DNA of 64,000 nucleotides from JBBEBE01 sp040882505 (GTDB lineage Bacteria; Bacteroidota; Rhodothermia; Balneolales; Balneolaceae). Location: NCBI GenBank assembly GCA_040882505.1, contig JBBEBE010000002.1:476556-540555 (forward strand), read 5' to 3'. Below, in pieces: positions 26,385 through 36,022 of the stretch. Position numbers and translations under genes: made by a program. The notes beneath the pieces are model-generated. The model saw only the letters and a list, made by a program, of their open reading frames with translations, was not told the origin of the DNA and did no database searches. Numbering within the stretch: the stretch's first letter is position 1; the number at the start of each line of letters is the position of its first letter.

Positions 26385-27598
26385 AATGGAGCGCTGTTCC
26401 CTACGTCGCCTTGCGGGCTCTCCGGAGAAATGCTCTCCGCTCTTCGCTCACCGCGCTGGGCATCATGATCGGTGTGGGTGCCGTCATTACCATGGTCGGG
26501 CTTGGGCAAGGTGCCCGGGAAGAGGTCGAGGCCCAGGTCAAGCGGCTGGGTGAAAATGTCATTCTCGTCTTTCCCGGAGAGCGCTCCCTCGGGGGCGTCA
26601 GCATTGGGGGTGGCAGTGCCAACACACTCACAATCGATGATGCCCATGCACTCCAAACGGAAATTCCCGAAGTGGTCGCGGCCAGTCCGGAGGTGCGGTC
26701 CCAACGTGTGGTCGTCCATGGAAACCGGAACTGGTTCACCCGTATCTATGGTCAATCGGAAAACTATTTACAGATCCGTCAGTGGCCGCTTGAAGACGGA
26801 GAGATGTTTACCGAAGAGCATGTCGGAAGCGCAGCCCTCGTCGCCGTCGTCGGACAGACCCTGGTTCAGGAACTCTTTGAAGGAGCCGATCCGATCGGTG
26901 AGACCATTCGGGTCCGGGGCCTGCCCCTGACCATTATCGGCGTACTCGCACCAAAAGGAATGTCTCTGATGGGATCCGTCCAGGATGATATCGTCATCGT
27001 TCCCTACAGTACAGCCTTTCAGCGCATCTCCCGTCGTACTCACGCGACGGTGATCAACATTCAAGTGTATGACCAAGGGTCGATGGAGATTGCCCAACTC
27101 AAAATCGAAGATCTGCTTCGGGAACGACATCGATTGGCCCCGGACCAGCCCAACGATTTCACGGTCCAAACCCAGGAAGAGATCGCCGAAATGGCCACCG
27201 AAACCTCCCGGGTCATGACCCTCCTGCTGGCATCCATTGCAGCCATCTCCCTGTTTGTCGGGGGGATCGGCATCATGAACGTCATGCTCGTAAGCGTCAC
27301 CGAAAGAACCCGGGAAATTGGCCTGCGCCTCGCTGTTGGAGCCCGTGCACGAGACATCCTGATCCAATTCCTCATTGAATCGACCCTGCTCTGCCTGATC
27401 GGCGGATTTGGCGGAATCATCCTGGGAGGAATCTCCATCGAAACGATCGCAACCTATGCCGGGTGGCCAGCGCTCTTCTCGACCGATGCCATGATCATCG
27501 CCGTCACCGTTTCGGCTGCCGTCGGGCTCTTCTTCGGATTCTACCCGGCGTTGAAAGCCTCCGGTCTCGATCCGATCGAGGCATTGCGTCAGGAGTAA
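26381..27598 (+). CDS. MacB-type ABC transporter permease
   Basis: This is a 405-residue FtsX-like permease starting at ATG 26381, overlapping the ATPase stop (ATGA). The first membrane segment (about residues 22-45, LTALGIMIGVGAVITMVGLG) is followed by a large periplasmic MacB core domain (about 50-260), and three further segments fill the last 130 residues, with the conserved MNVMLVSVTERTREIGLRLAVGA loop between them. It works by mechanotransmission: ATP hydrolysis below closes the periplasmic domain above. Together with the adaptor and ATPase it forms one transport system. Unlike E. coli MacB, ATPase and permease are separate chains here. Confidence 0.92.
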   Translation: MKWSAVPYVALRALRRNALRSSLTALGIMIGVGAVITMVGLGQGAREEVEAQVKRLGENVILVFPGERSLGGVSIGGGSANTLTIDDAHALQTEIPEVVAASPEVRSQRVVVHGNRNWFTRIYGQSENYLQIRQWPLEDGEMFTEEHVGSAALVAVVGQTLVQELFEGADPIGETIRVRGLPLTIIGVLAPKGMSLMGSVQDDIVIVPYSTAFQRISRRTHATVINIQVYDQGSMEIAQLKIEDLLRERHRLAPDQPNDFTVQTQEEIAEMATETSRVMTLLLASIAAISLFVGGIGIMNVMLVSVTERTREIGLRLAVGARARDILIQFLIESTLLCLIGGFGGIILGGISIETIATYAGWPALFSTDAMIIAVTVSAAVGLFFGFYPALKASGLDPIEALRQE

Positions 27599-27647
27599 CC
27601 GGGCTGAACCGACGCTTCCCGTCGCACAACACCGGATTCAAGAAGGA

Positions 27648-28145
27648 TCAGGTCGAGACCTTGCTCTCTTGCTTGGGGTCCAGATCGTAGAGACTGGAAA
27701 CGGTCGCCTGAATGGTTTTGTACCACTCGTTTCCATACTTGTCATTGATCTCGTAATAGTCCTGAAAATCGGGCTTCTTCAGGTTCATCTTCCACTCTTG
27801 ATTCTTTGCCTTGAAGACCGGGTCAATGTGCAGAAGCTCGTGATAAAGAAGCATCTGACGCGTATCCTTGTCCAGCATGTCCCACATGTCTCCCGAAATT
27901 TCGATCAAATAGTCATTCCCGGAGTAGTACTTGACTTCACGGGTTGCTTTCATGCATTTGGCTGCCCGTTGCTTGGAGATGTTGGGATAGACCAGAAAGT
28001 ATCCAACCTGAGCCGGACCAAACTGCATGTCGTGATCCTCGATCACCTTGCGCGCCAATTCTTCGACCTCCTCGGACTCCATGAGTTGTTTGTCGCGTAA
28101 CTGGATATCACCTTTCGGTTCCAAAAAATCGTTTTCTGCTGCCAT
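27648..28145 (-). CDS. Putative zinc metallopeptidase (phage-metallopeptidase-like)
   Basis: This small protein of 165 residues has a HELLHID motif (about residue 101), an HExxH-type zinc site preceded by the helix DKDTRQMLLY. The layout (short N-terminal helices, ISGDMWDML strand, HExxH, then a region with DYYEI) resembles the putative metallopeptidase families found in phages and some bacteria, sometimes also linked to DNA modification or repair. There is no signal peptide, so it acts in the cytoplasm. Function and substrate are unknown. It sits between convergent macB and a leftward acyltransferase gene, without obvious operon partners. Confidence 0.7.
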   Translation of the reverse strand: MAAENDFLEPKGDIQLRDKQLMESEEVEELARKVIEDHDMQFGPAQVGYFLVYPNISKQRAAKCMKATREVKYYSGNDYLIEISGDMWDMLDKDTRQMLLYHELLHIDPVFKAKNQEWKMNLKKPDFQDYYEINDKYGNEWYKTIQATVSSLYDLDPKQESKVST

Positions 28146-28229
28146 TCCTGCTACTCTGCTACGTTATGGGTTGATGATTGAAAGGACGTACAAATACCGG
28201 ATATCCATCATCCGATGGGTCAACGAAAA

Positions 28230-29018
28230 CTATTCGGGGTGGTCTCCCCGATTGCGTGACGGATCCACCGAATCGACCTCTTCCCGAGATGCGTTCCGAA
28301 TCTCCATCAGCGCATCGGCCATTCGATTCCGGACCACCTGCATCAATTCGTCGGCCTGCTCCCGGCGATACCCGTCCGTCGGAACCGGATCAAGAACCCG
28401 GAGTTGGACGTGAACATCCGGTTCGAACATCCATGTATTCTTGGGTAGACACCCTTCGGTTCCCGAAATCACCATCGGAAGAACGGGAACGTTCTGGCGA
28501 ATCGCCAAATCAAACGCCCCTCGATTAAACGGTCTCATCCGGCCATCCACCGATCGCGTCCCTTCCGGGAAAAAAATGACCGACACGTTTCGATTCAAGG
28601 CCTCGACCATCTGTCTGAACGAACGCATCTGTGCACGCGAACTCCCCCTCTCAACAGAAATATCGCCGGCCCACTGCATCATCGCACCGACAAACGGAAG
28701 CTTGAAAAGCTCGCGTTTTGCAACCCATTTCATCTCCCAGGGCAGATTGGAAATAACCGGAATGTCTGCATTGGAGAGGTGGTTGCTCACCATGACATAC
28801 GGATGGCGTGGATCGATCGATTGCCAGCCCTCGGTATGGACATGCCAATTCGGATTCACTTTCGAGATCCACTTGCCGAGCTGGCGAAATCGTCGCCCGG
28901 TTTGGTAACGGGAAGGATCCCTCTCCAATCGTGAGCTCAAAAAGAGCCACGGGTACCAGATCAGAATCAGCCCAGTGATTCCTGACCAGATTACCATGGA
29001 GGTCAATCGTTGAATCAT
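28230..29018 (-). CDS. plsC: 1-acyl-sn-glycerol-3-phosphate acyltransferase
   Basis: This 262-residue PlsC-family acyltransferase should convert lysophosphatidate to phosphatidate at the inner membrane. The NHLSNAD motif (NHx4D-type, about residues 78-84) holds the catalytic His-Asp pair, and FPEGTRS (about 151-157) binds the glycerol phosphate. One N-terminal membrane segment (about 8-28) anchors it. The start is ATG 29018, 4 bases from the helicase stop at 29023, so it is probably cotranscribed with the upstream helicase gene. Confidence 0.9.
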   Translation of the reverse strand: MIQRLTSMVIWSGITGLILIWYPWLFLSSRLERDPSRYQTGRRFRQLGKWISKVNPNWHVHTEGWQSIDPRHPYVMVSNHLSNADIPVISNLPWEMKWVAKRELFKLPFVGAMMQWAGDISVERGSSRAQMRSFRQMVEALNRNVSVIFFPEGTRSVDGRMRPFNRGAFDLAIRQNVPVLPMVISGTEGCLPKNTWMFEPDVHVQLRVLDPVPTDGYRREQADELMQVVRNRMADALMEIRNASREEVDSVDPSRNRGDHPE

Positions 29019-29022
29019 GAGA

Positions 29023-30747
29023 TCAAGAGCGACCGGAGCGGGGAAGAAAACTTTTCAGAATTCCCATCCACCCTTTGGTTGGAATGGTGTGAGAGCCGTT
29101 GCGCTCGGTTGCACTGGCAATTCGTTGAATCGGCCGCAACGGTCGAGAGGAGGTCTCTTTGACAGCTGTCGTCTCTCGTGATTCCTTCTGTTCGACCGGC
29201 TTGTCATCCGACTTCGCAGACGGTTTTCCGGACCCATTCCGCCTCGACGAGCGTCCACTCTTCTTGGAATCGGACGAGCTCTTCTTGGAGTCGGTCGAAC
29301 TCTTCTTGGAGTCGGTCGAGCTCTTCTTGCTCGCTCCATTGGATGAGGTGTCCGGGGCAGACTCGCGAGACTCGTTGACAACCTCTTCGGACTCTTTGGA
29401 TGCACGCTGCGTTCCGTCAGAGCTCTTCTCACGCTTGGGCGTTCGACCATTTCGTTTGCCCGATCCGGAGCGTGAAGATTGGCGTGAACTCTCCTCGTTG
29501 TCCGATGTCTCGTTTCCGGACGTTTTTGTCTCGGCATCCCGACCCTTCCCGTCCGATGAATCCTTTGAGCGAGCTCCGGAGCCCTTCGTGGATTCGAATG
29601 TCGTGGCCTCCCACGTGAACTTCGTGGATTCATTGAACGACTCGGGCAGCGAAATTTTGGTCAGACCCTTCCCGGCAATCTTCTCAATATCCGAAAATGC
29701 TTTGCTGTCTCTGCGAGTGACCAGTGTCACGGCAATTCCGGAACGATCGTACCGACCGGTCCGGCCGATTCGGTGAACATAGTCGTCTGCACTTCGCGGA
29801 ACATCGTAGTTGATAATCATCGAGACATCCTTGATGTCAATGCCTCGCGCAATCACATTGGTTGCCACCAACACCGGAGTCTTTCTGTTCCTGAACGCCT
29901 CCAGTGCCCGGTTTCGCTCATCCTGACTGCGATCCCCGTGAATGCTTCCCGCCTTGATTCCCTTCTTTTTCAGAAGACGCTGCAGCTCGTCGGTCCCCTT
30001 TTTGGTCGAGGTAAAGATGATGCAGGAGTCCCATTTGATCTCGTCGAAAATCTGTTTGACCAGCGGGATTTTTTGATTGCTTCGAAGTTCATAGGCCCGT
30101 TGCTCGACCAACTCGGACGGTTTGGATCGCTCAATCTCGATCTTGACCGGATTGTTCATGATCCCCGATGCAAGGGATTCGATCTCCTTGGGCATGGTTG
30201 CAGAAAACAGCAGCGTCTGTCGATTCTCCGGAATCCATTGAATGATCTTCTTCATATCCGGAAGAAATCCCATATCCAACATCCGGTCGGCTTCGTCCAG
30301 AACCAGAAACTCCACGCTCGACAAATCAATGTCGATCACCTTCTTCTGATCCATGAACCGACCCGGTGTGGCCACAATGATATCCACACCTGCTTTAATC
30401 GCTTTGGCCTGCGTCGAGAAGTCACTGCCGCCAATCACGGTCGCCGAGGTGATCCCGGTGTGATACCCGATGGCAAAAATCTGCTCGTCAATCTGTTGTG
30501 CCAGCTCCCGGGTAGGGCTCAAGATAATCGCTTTGATCCCCTTGCGACCACTCTTGAGAATTTGATGGATCAATGGAATGACGAACGCACCCGTTTTTCC
30601 GGTTCCCGTCTGGGCCACACCAATCAAATCTTTTCCTTCCAACAACGGCGGAATCGATTTCTCCTGGATCGGGGTGGTTTCTTCAAATCGTATATCCGTG
30701 AGCCCGGAGACCAACTCCGGTGCCAATCCTAATTCAGAAAATTTCAA
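29023..30747 (-). CDS. DEAD-box RNA helicase (RhlE-like) with repetitive tail
   Basis: This 574-residue RNA helicase has a Q motif (about residue 27), Walker A AQTGTGKT, PTRELAQQ, motif II VLDEADRM, motif III SAT and motif VI HRIGRTGR, all intact through about residue 375. The last 190 residues are a basic, serine-rich, low-complexity tail with KKSSTDS-type repeats, probably RNA binding and disordered. The start is TTG at 30747; the sequence MKFSELGL fits the family N-terminus exactly, and no ATG lies near. Such helicases unwind rRNA or structured mRNA, often in the cold. The plsC-like gene follows 4 bases later. Confidence 0.92.
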   Translation of the reverse strand: MKFSELGLAPELVSGLTDIRFEETTPIQEKSIPPLLEGKDLIGVAQTGTGKTGAFVIPLIHQILKSGRKGIKAIILSPTRELAQQIDEQIFAIGYHTGITSATVIGGSDFSTQAKAIKAGVDIIVATPGRFMDQKKVIDIDLSSVEFLVLDEADRMLDMGFLPDMKKIIQWIPENRQTLLFSATMPKEIESLASGIMNNPVKIEIERSKPSELVEQRAYELRSNQKIPLVKQIFDEIKWDSCIIFTSTKKGTDELQRLLKKKGIKAGSIHGDRSQDERNRALEAFRNRKTPVLVATNVIARGIDIKDVSMIINYDVPRSADDYVHRIGRTGRYDRSGIAVTLVTRRDSKAFSDIEKIAGKGLTKISLPESFNESTKFTWEATTFESTKGSGARSKDSSDGKGRDAETKTSGNETSDNEESSRQSSRSGSGKRNGRTPKREKSSDGTQRASKESEEVVNESRESAPDTSSNGASKKSSTDSKKSSTDSKKSSSDSKKSGRSSRRNGSGKPSAKSDDKPVEQKESRETTAVKETSSRPLRPIQRIASATERNGSHTIPTKGWMGILKSFLPRSGRS

Positions 30748-30939
30748 ATGGACTCTCTTTTTCTTTTTCGTCTGTTACGTCTGTCAATTCTTTTCAATGC
30801 CTTTAATATACGAAGACGAAATCAAAATACAGGAGTCTGGTTTCATCCTGAACTTTCGATCCCAGCCGGAAAACTGTACCTTTTGAACTCTATTCGAAAT
30901 CAATCACGGAACCCCAATTTTCACGATTCATACCTGATC

Positions 30940-31665
30940 ATGAACAAACCATCTTTCCGACGACACCTGTTGGTCCCCTTTCTAATGGCCGGACTTCTGA
31001 CTGCCTGCCAAAACTCTACCGAAGTAAGCAAAGAGTCCAGTTTCGAGGCGCCCATTGATTCAGTGAGCTATGGACTGGGATATTTTTACGGACAATCCAT
31101 TGCCAGCGAAGGGATTGATGATTTCAACTACCAGAACTTCATCGCCGGAATGCAGACAGCCGTTGACGAAGAAGAACCGGTCATGGACGAAACGGAGATG
31201 CAGGAGACCCTTCAACAGTTCCAGGTCCAACTCCAGCAGCAGCAAGAGCAAAGTCGTGCAGAAGCTGCCGCCCGAAACAGTGAAGAGTCCGCCGCATTTC
31301 TCGAGGAGAACGGTGCTCGCGACGAGGTGGACGTGACCGAAAGCGGTCTGCAGTATGAAGTGCTGGAGGCTGGAGACGGCGACACACCGGAGGCTCAATC
31401 CACGGTCCGTGTTCACTATAGCGGCACACTACTCAACGGCGAAGAGTTCGACAGCTCCTACGAGCGTGGAGAACCGGTCGAATTCCCTCTCAACCGCGTG
31501 ATTCCGGGATGGACGGAAGGCCTGCAGCTCATGAACGAAGGGGCCACCTACCGATTCTGGATTCCATCGGAACTCGGGTATGGAGAAAATCCACCACAAG
31601 GAAGCCCGATCGAGCCGGGATCCCTGCTCGTATTTGAGATTGAATTGATCTCCATTCTGGATTGA
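30940..31665 (+). CDS. FKBP-type peptidyl-prolyl isomerase lipoprotein
   Basis: This is a 241-residue lipoprotein started at ATG 30940, with the lipobox LLTAC (Cys24). An FkpA/Mip-like helical dimerisation domain (about 35-130, glutamine-rich QVQLQQQQEQ near its end) precedes an FKBP domain with VRVHYSGTLLNGEEFDSSYERG, FPLNRVIPGW and GSLLVFEIELI. The active-site tyrosine, aspartate, phenylalanine and tryptophan positions look intact. It assists folding of secreted or outer-membrane proteins. The stop overlaps the queG start by one base. Confidence 0.92.
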   Translation: MNKPSFRRHLLVPFLMAGLLTACQNSTEVSKESSFEAPIDSVSYGLGYFYGQSIASEGIDDFNYQNFIAGMQTAVDEEEPVMDETEMQETLQQFQVQLQQQQEQSRAEAAARNSEESAAFLEENGARDEVDVTESGLQYEVLEAGDGDTPEAQSTVRVHYSGTLLNGEEFDSSYERGEPVEFPLNRVIPGWTEGLQLMNEGATYRFWIPSELGYGENPPQGSPIEPGSLLVFEIELISILD

Positions 31666-32621
31666 TGATTGACGAGAAGCTTCGCAGTGCCATTCGAAAC
31701 CGGGCTCTCTCGCTCGGTTTCGATGCCTGTGGCTTCGCCAAAGCAGAAAAGCTGGATCAGGAAGCCACCCGCCTGGAGAACTGGCTGAACCGGAACCGTC
31801 ACGGAGAGATGGCGTGGATGGAACGCCACTTCGACAAACGGATCGACCCCACACGCCTTCATCCGGGAACCCGAACCGTACTGTCGGTCATTGGTAGCTA
31901 CAACCACCCGACACACACGACCGCAGACAACCAGACCCCGACCGGCAAAATTGCCAAGTATGCGCGCGGACGGGACTATCACAAAGTCTTCAAACAACGA
32001 CTTCGAACCCTCTATGAGTGGATCGAGGAGAACGTGGGCTCCATCGAAGGACGAATTTTTACCGATTCGGCGCCCGTCATGGACAAAGTCTGGGCCGAGA
32101 GGGCCGGTCTTGGGTGGCTCGGGAAGAACGGAAACCTGATGAACCGCACACAGGGTTCGTGGTTTTTGATCGGGGAGATTCTATTGGATCTGGAGATTGA
32201 ACCGGACGGCCCCGTCACGGATCACTGCGGGAGTTGCACACGGTGTCTGGATGCCTGCCCCACCGATGCGATTATCGAACCCTATGTTGTCGATGCAACG
32301 GCCTGTATCTCCTATCTGACGATCGAACTAAAGGATCGGATTCCCGATCGTTTTCAAGAGAAGATGGATGGATGGATCTTTGGGTGCGATATCTGCCAAG
32401 ACGTCTGTCCGTGGAACCGGAAGGCGGCTTTTGGTCGGATTGAGGACTTCCACCCGCGAGAAAACATGCTCCACCACTCTGCAGATTTTTGGCAAACGCT
32501 CTCGAAAAGCGAATATGAAGAGCTCTTCAACGGGACACCGGTACGACGGGCATCCTATGACAAGCTGCAGGGGACCATCGAACAGGTACTGCCCGGTTCG
32601 GCCCGTCTCGATACGGACTAA
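31665..32621 (+). CDS. queG: Epoxyqueuosine reductase QueG
   Basis: This 318-residue cobalamin-dependent reductase performs the last step of queuosine biosynthesis in tRNA. The N-terminal cobalamin-binding part includes FTDSAPVMDKVWAERAGLGW (about residues 127-146), followed by two [4Fe-4S] motifs, CGSCTRCLDACPT (about 188-200) and CDICQDVCPW (about 240-249), in the family's order. The ATG at 31665 is preferred over the TTG one codon earlier. The C-terminal HEAT-repeat extension of longer homologues is missing, as in many shorter QueG proteins. Its 3' end overlaps the convergent prmA end by 4 bases. Confidence 0.94.
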   Translation: MIDEKLRSAIRNRALSLGFDACGFAKAEKLDQEATRLENWLNRNRHGEMAWMERHFDKRIDPTRLHPGTRTVLSVIGSYNHPTHTTADNQTPTGKIAKYARGRDYHKVFKQRLRTLYEWIEENVGSIEGRIFTDSAPVMDKVWAERAGLGWLGKNGNLMNRTQGSWFLIGEILLDLEIEPDGPVTDHCGSCTRCLDACPTDAIIEPYVVDATACISYLTIELKDRIPDRFQEKMDGWIFGCDICQDVCPWNRKAAFGRIEDFHPRENMLHHSADFWQTLSKSEYEELFNGTPVRRASYDKLQGTIEQVLPGSARLDTD

Positions 32622-33457
32622 CGGACGACATCGATCCGAAGAGCGATCCACTCCCCCCGCCGCCGAATCTCTGCCACCTGCTGCCCCTCCCTCTCCAACG
32701 CCTCCCGCATCCACGACTCGTCCCGATCCAACAAACCGGAGAGAAGCAACATCCCCCCCTCCCGTGTACGGGCCACCAACGCCGGGATCATATCGGTCAA
32801 CACATTCCGGTTGATGTTCGCCACCACCCGGTCAAATTTTATCCCCTCGGGAATCACATGCTCATCCCCCTCGAAGACCTCAAAGAAGGCCTCCACATCA
32901 TTCAATACCCGATTCTCCTGTGCATTTCGCACACTCCAGGGATCGATGTCAAATCCGATGGCGTGTTGTACGCCCAATTTCAGCGCCGCAATAGCCAAGA
33001 GGCCCGTACCGGTACCAGCATCCAGCAGGTTCTCGACAGATCCGGAGGCCATGTCCGGAAGCCAGGAGAGAATCAAATGCGTGGTTTCGTGGTACCCGGT
33101 ACCAAACGCCATCTTCGGGTCAATGGTGATCTCGATCCGGCCATCCGGCACAGCGGCCGAGCTCCAGGTTGGATGAATGAAAAACGGGCCGATCTCCAGG
33201 GGCTGGATGCTCTCCTCCCACTGCCGGTTCCAATTCTGATCCTCCACCGGTTCCACCCTCCAGGTGAGCGCTCCTCTCTTCGACTCCCACTCCCCCAACA
33301 GGTTCTCCAATCCCTGACGGTCTCCGTTCTCGTCCAGCCAGAGCGTCAAGGTTCCCTCCTCCTCTTCGAACGCCGTCGCCCCCCATTCGACCAGGTCGGC
33401 CACGAGAAGGTCCTGCTCGTCGGGTAAAACGTCGATGATGATCTTGCTCCAAATCAT
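32618..33457 (-). CDS. prmA: Ribosomal protein L11 methyltransferase PrmA
   Basis: This 279-residue SAM-dependent enzyme trimethylates lysines of ribosomal protein L11. It starts at ATG 33457, which overlaps the upstream peptidase stop by 4 bases. The N-terminal substrate-recognition domain (about 1-85) leads to MAFGTGYHETT, the hallmark of PrmA, then the SAM-binding LDAGTGTGLLAIAA and the VANINRNVL motif in place of the NPPY of other methyltransferases. All key motifs are present. The gene runs convergently with queG. Confidence 0.93.
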   Translation of the reverse strand: MIWSKIIIDVLPDEQDLLVADLVEWGATAFEEEEGTLTLWLDENGDRQGLENLLGEWESKRGALTWRVEPVEDQNWNRQWEESIQPLEIGPFFIHPTWSSAAVPDGRIEITIDPKMAFGTGYHETTHLILSWLPDMASGSVENLLDAGTGTGLLAIAALKLGVQHAIGFDIDPWSVRNAQENRVLNDVEAFFEVFEGDEHVIPEGIKFDRVVANINRNVLTDMIPALVARTREGGMLLLSGLLDRDESWMREALEREGQQVAEIRRRGEWIALRIDVVR

Positions 33458-34467
33458 GTGCCCAATCGATTGTAGATCAATTCCAGGAGGAGTTGCCCGG
33501 TCATTTCCAGTGTGGCCGGATCGATGATATCCAGGGTGTCTTCGTGCGAATGCCACCAGGGTGGGAAGATGGCACTCCCCTGGTCGGTTGCGCGATGGTG
33601 GATGATGTTGATCATCGGAATCTCCGTATAGCGATTGACCATCAGATGATCATCCGATACATAGGCCCCGGGACGGTCGGGGAAAGATTCTCCATAGCCC
33701 AACTCGTCGGCCAGATCCCAGACGGCGTCGGTCAACGCCGGGGCGTATTGAAGAGAGTAGCGCTCTTTGGGGAAAACGGCCTCCTCCCCTCCGACCATAT
33801 CGAGCAGAATCCCGAATCGGGGTCGATAACCGGGAACCGGTGGATTCTGGCTCCAATATCGGGAGCCCAGAAAGTAGAAATCCAGATCTCCGGGATGCCC
33901 GTAGTCCTCACCATCAAACAAGAGAAGATCGACACCGATCGGCGGAGGGTATTCGGAAAAGTGACGGGCCAGCTCCAGCAGGACCGCCACCCCGCTCCCG
34001 CCGTCATCGGCGCCCAGGATTGGGTCATCGGGACGGTCAGGGTCCTCTTCGGCCCTCGGACGGCTGTCCCAGTGTGCCGCCAATAAAATGCGGTCGGTCT
34101 TTTCGGGGGAGAAGCTGGCCAGCAGGTTGGAGAGCTCCAGGGAGTCCCCCTCGTATCCTGTGACCTCAAAATGTTGGCGATAGACCGATGCAGGTCCCGC
34201 ATACGAGGAGAGGGTCTCTTCCAGCCACTCAAGCGTTTGTTGATGGGCGTCGCTTCCAGGCACCCGGGGGCCCCACTGCAGTTGTGCCTCTACAAATTCA
34301 CGGGCGTTCTCACCAGAGAATCCGGGAACCTCGTGGCCCCGGTCCTGGAACCCGTATCGATCCGAGTCGCCGGATTCGAGCAGACAACCACTTGCAAGAA
34401 GAAGCAGCACACCGAACCCGAAATGAACGATGCGCCGTTGGACAGGATATGGATGACGGCTCACCAT
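33454..34467 (-). CDS. M28-family peptidase/glutaminyl-peptide cyclotransferase lipoprotein
   Basis: This predicted lipoprotein of 337 residues has a lipobox LASGC near residue 28. The zinc ligands of the M28 fold are visible: AAHWDSRP, GADDGGSG, DGEDYG, LDMVGG and HSHEDT. The spacing, the single-zinc-style ADDGGSG stretch and the WHSHEDT ending fit secreted glutaminyl cyclases better than aminopeptidases, so it may cyclise N-terminal glutamine of exported proteins. Aminopeptidase activity cannot be excluded. It lies between gatA, whose stop is 7 bases upstream, and prmA, which it overlaps by 4. Confidence 0.87.
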   Translation of the reverse strand: MVSRHPYPVQRRIVHFGFGVLLLLASGCLLESGDSDRYGFQDRGHEVPGFSGENAREFVEAQLQWGPRVPGSDAHQQTLEWLEETLSSYAGPASVYRQHFEVTGYEGDSLELSNLLASFSPEKTDRILLAAHWDSRPRAEEDPDRPDDPILGADDGGSGVAVLLELARHFSEYPPPIGVDLLLFDGEDYGHPGDLDFYFLGSRYWSQNPPVPGYRPRFGILLDMVGGEEAVFPKERYSLQYAPALTDAVWDLADELGYGESFPDRPGAYVSDDHLMVNRYTEIPMINIIHHRATDQGSAIFPPWWHSHEDTLDIIDPATLEMTGQLLLELIYNRLGT

Positions 34468-34474
34468 TCCCGAA

Positions 34475-36001
34475 TCACGAGATCAACTCCTGAACCCGGC
34501 CACCTGCCCGAAAGAGTTGTCCCTCTTCGAATCGATTGGCCATGAACTGAATGCCGATGGGCAACCCGTCCTTGGACGTTCCGACGGGAACACTGATGCC
34601 GCAGATCCCGGCCAGGTTTGCAGACGTCGTGTAGATATCGTTCAAATACATCTGGATCGGGTCGTCCTGGGCAGACCCGAGAGGAAATGCCGTGGTGGGC
34701 GCCGTCGGGGAGACGATCACATCCACATCGGAGAAGGCCTTCTCGAAATCTTGTCGGATCAATCGTCGAACCTTTTGAGCCTTGGCGTAATAGGCATCAT
34801 AATATCCGGAGCTCAACACATACGTTCCCAGGATGATTCGCCGCTTGACCTCGTCCCCGAACCCTTCCGTTCGGGAGTGTTTGTAGAGGCGGATCAATGG
34901 AGAGTCCACACTCTGCAGCGCCTCCTCCAGGGATGCCTCCGATCGGTTTCCTTCCCTGAACGCGGCTTCGATGGTCTCGCGCTCGCGGGCCAGCTCTTCG
35001 CGAACCTTCCCGATATCGCCCCGATGCCCGTAGCGAATGCCGTCATACCGAGCCAGATTACTGGACGCTTCGGCCGTGGCCAGAATGTAGTAGGTGGCAA
35101 TCGAGTACTTCATGTGCGGGAGCGTGATGGCCACGCGCTCCACATCCGCTTTCGACTCCAGGTCCGAGAGAACGGCTTCGACTCGCTCGCGTACCTCGTT
35201 GTCCAACCCTTCTCCAAAATACTCTGCAGGAACGCCCACCCGAAGGGTTCCGCTCTCCTTCATGAGGGAGGGGTAATCGGGAACGTCGTGGTCAGAAGAG
35301 GTTCCGTCCATGCCGTCCTTCCCGGCGAGGACCGACAGTGCGAGTGCGGCATCTTCGACGGTGTGGCTCAAGGGCCCGATGCAGTCAAACGACGAGGCAA
35401 AAGCGATCAACCCGTGTCGGGAAACCCGTCCATAGGTTGGCTTGAGACCCACAACACCGCAATACGAGGCCGGTTGACGGATCGAGCCGCCAGTGTCCGA
35501 GCCCAAGGTGAGGTTGCAAAAATCGGCAGCGACCGCCGCCGCGCTTCCGCCACTGGACCCTCCGGGTACCCGTGACAGGTCGTGAGGGTTCTTTGCCGGA
35601 CCGTAGATGCTGTTCTCGTTGGACGATCCCATGGCAAATTCATCCATGTTCAAACGTCCGATCAGAAGGGCATCTTCGCGTTTGAGGCGTTCGACGGCTG
35701 TGGCATCATAGACACTCTCGAAACCCTCGAGAATACCGGATGCACACTGTGTCCGTTTTCCTTTCTCGCAGATCAGATCTTTGATCCCGACAACGGCTCC
35801 GGCCAACCGGCCCGACGTGCCCTGATCGATCCGTTTCTGGATCCGGGTCGCCGTTTTCCGGGCTTCATCGGCCTCTACGGTGACAAAAGCGTGAACGTCG
35901 GAATTCTTTTTTTCAATGCGTTCCAGATACTCATCGAGAACGTCTTCCAGGCGGAGTTCCCCCGCCTGGATGGCTCTCTGTACCGAATGGATGTCTCTCA
36001 T
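34475..36001 (-). CDS. gatA: Asp-tRNA(Asn)/Glu-tRNA(Gln) amidotransferase subunit A
   Basis: This 508-residue amidase-signature enzyme is the glutaminase subunit of GatCAB, which makes Gln-tRNA(Gln) and/or Asn-tRNA(Asn). The catalytic Lys lies in VVGIKDLI (about residue 74), and the Ser-cisSer pair in GGSSGGSAAAVAA and the GSDTGGSIRQPA stretch (about 148-180). Length matches GatA rather than shorter amidases. The start is ATG 36001. tatA lies 21 bases upstream in the same direction, and gatB and gatC are not in the window. Confidence 0.93.
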   Translation of the reverse strand: MRDIHSVQRAIQAGELRLEDVLDEYLERIEKKNSDVHAFVTVEADEARKTATRIQKRIDQGTSGRLAGAVVGIKDLICEKGKRTQCASGILEGFESVYDATAVERLKREDALLIGRLNMDEFAMGSSNENSIYGPAKNPHDLSRVPGGSSGGSAAAVAADFCNLTLGSDTGGSIRQPASYCGVVGLKPTYGRVSRHGLIAFASSFDCIGPLSHTVEDAALALSVLAGKDGMDGTSSDHDVPDYPSLMKESGTLRVGVPAEYFGEGLDNEVRERVEAVLSDLESKADVERVAITLPHMKYSIATYYILATAEASSNLARYDGIRYGHRGDIGKVREELARERETIEAAFREGNRSEASLEEALQSVDSPLIRLYKHSRTEGFGDEVKRRIILGTYVLSSGYYDAYYAKAQKVRRLIRQDFEKAFSDVDVIVSPTAPTTAFPLGSAQDDPIQMYLNDIYTTSANLAGICGISVPVGTSKDGLPIGIQFMANRFEEGQLFRAGGRVQELIS

Positions 36002-36022
36002 GAAACAACGTGTACGTGCGGT

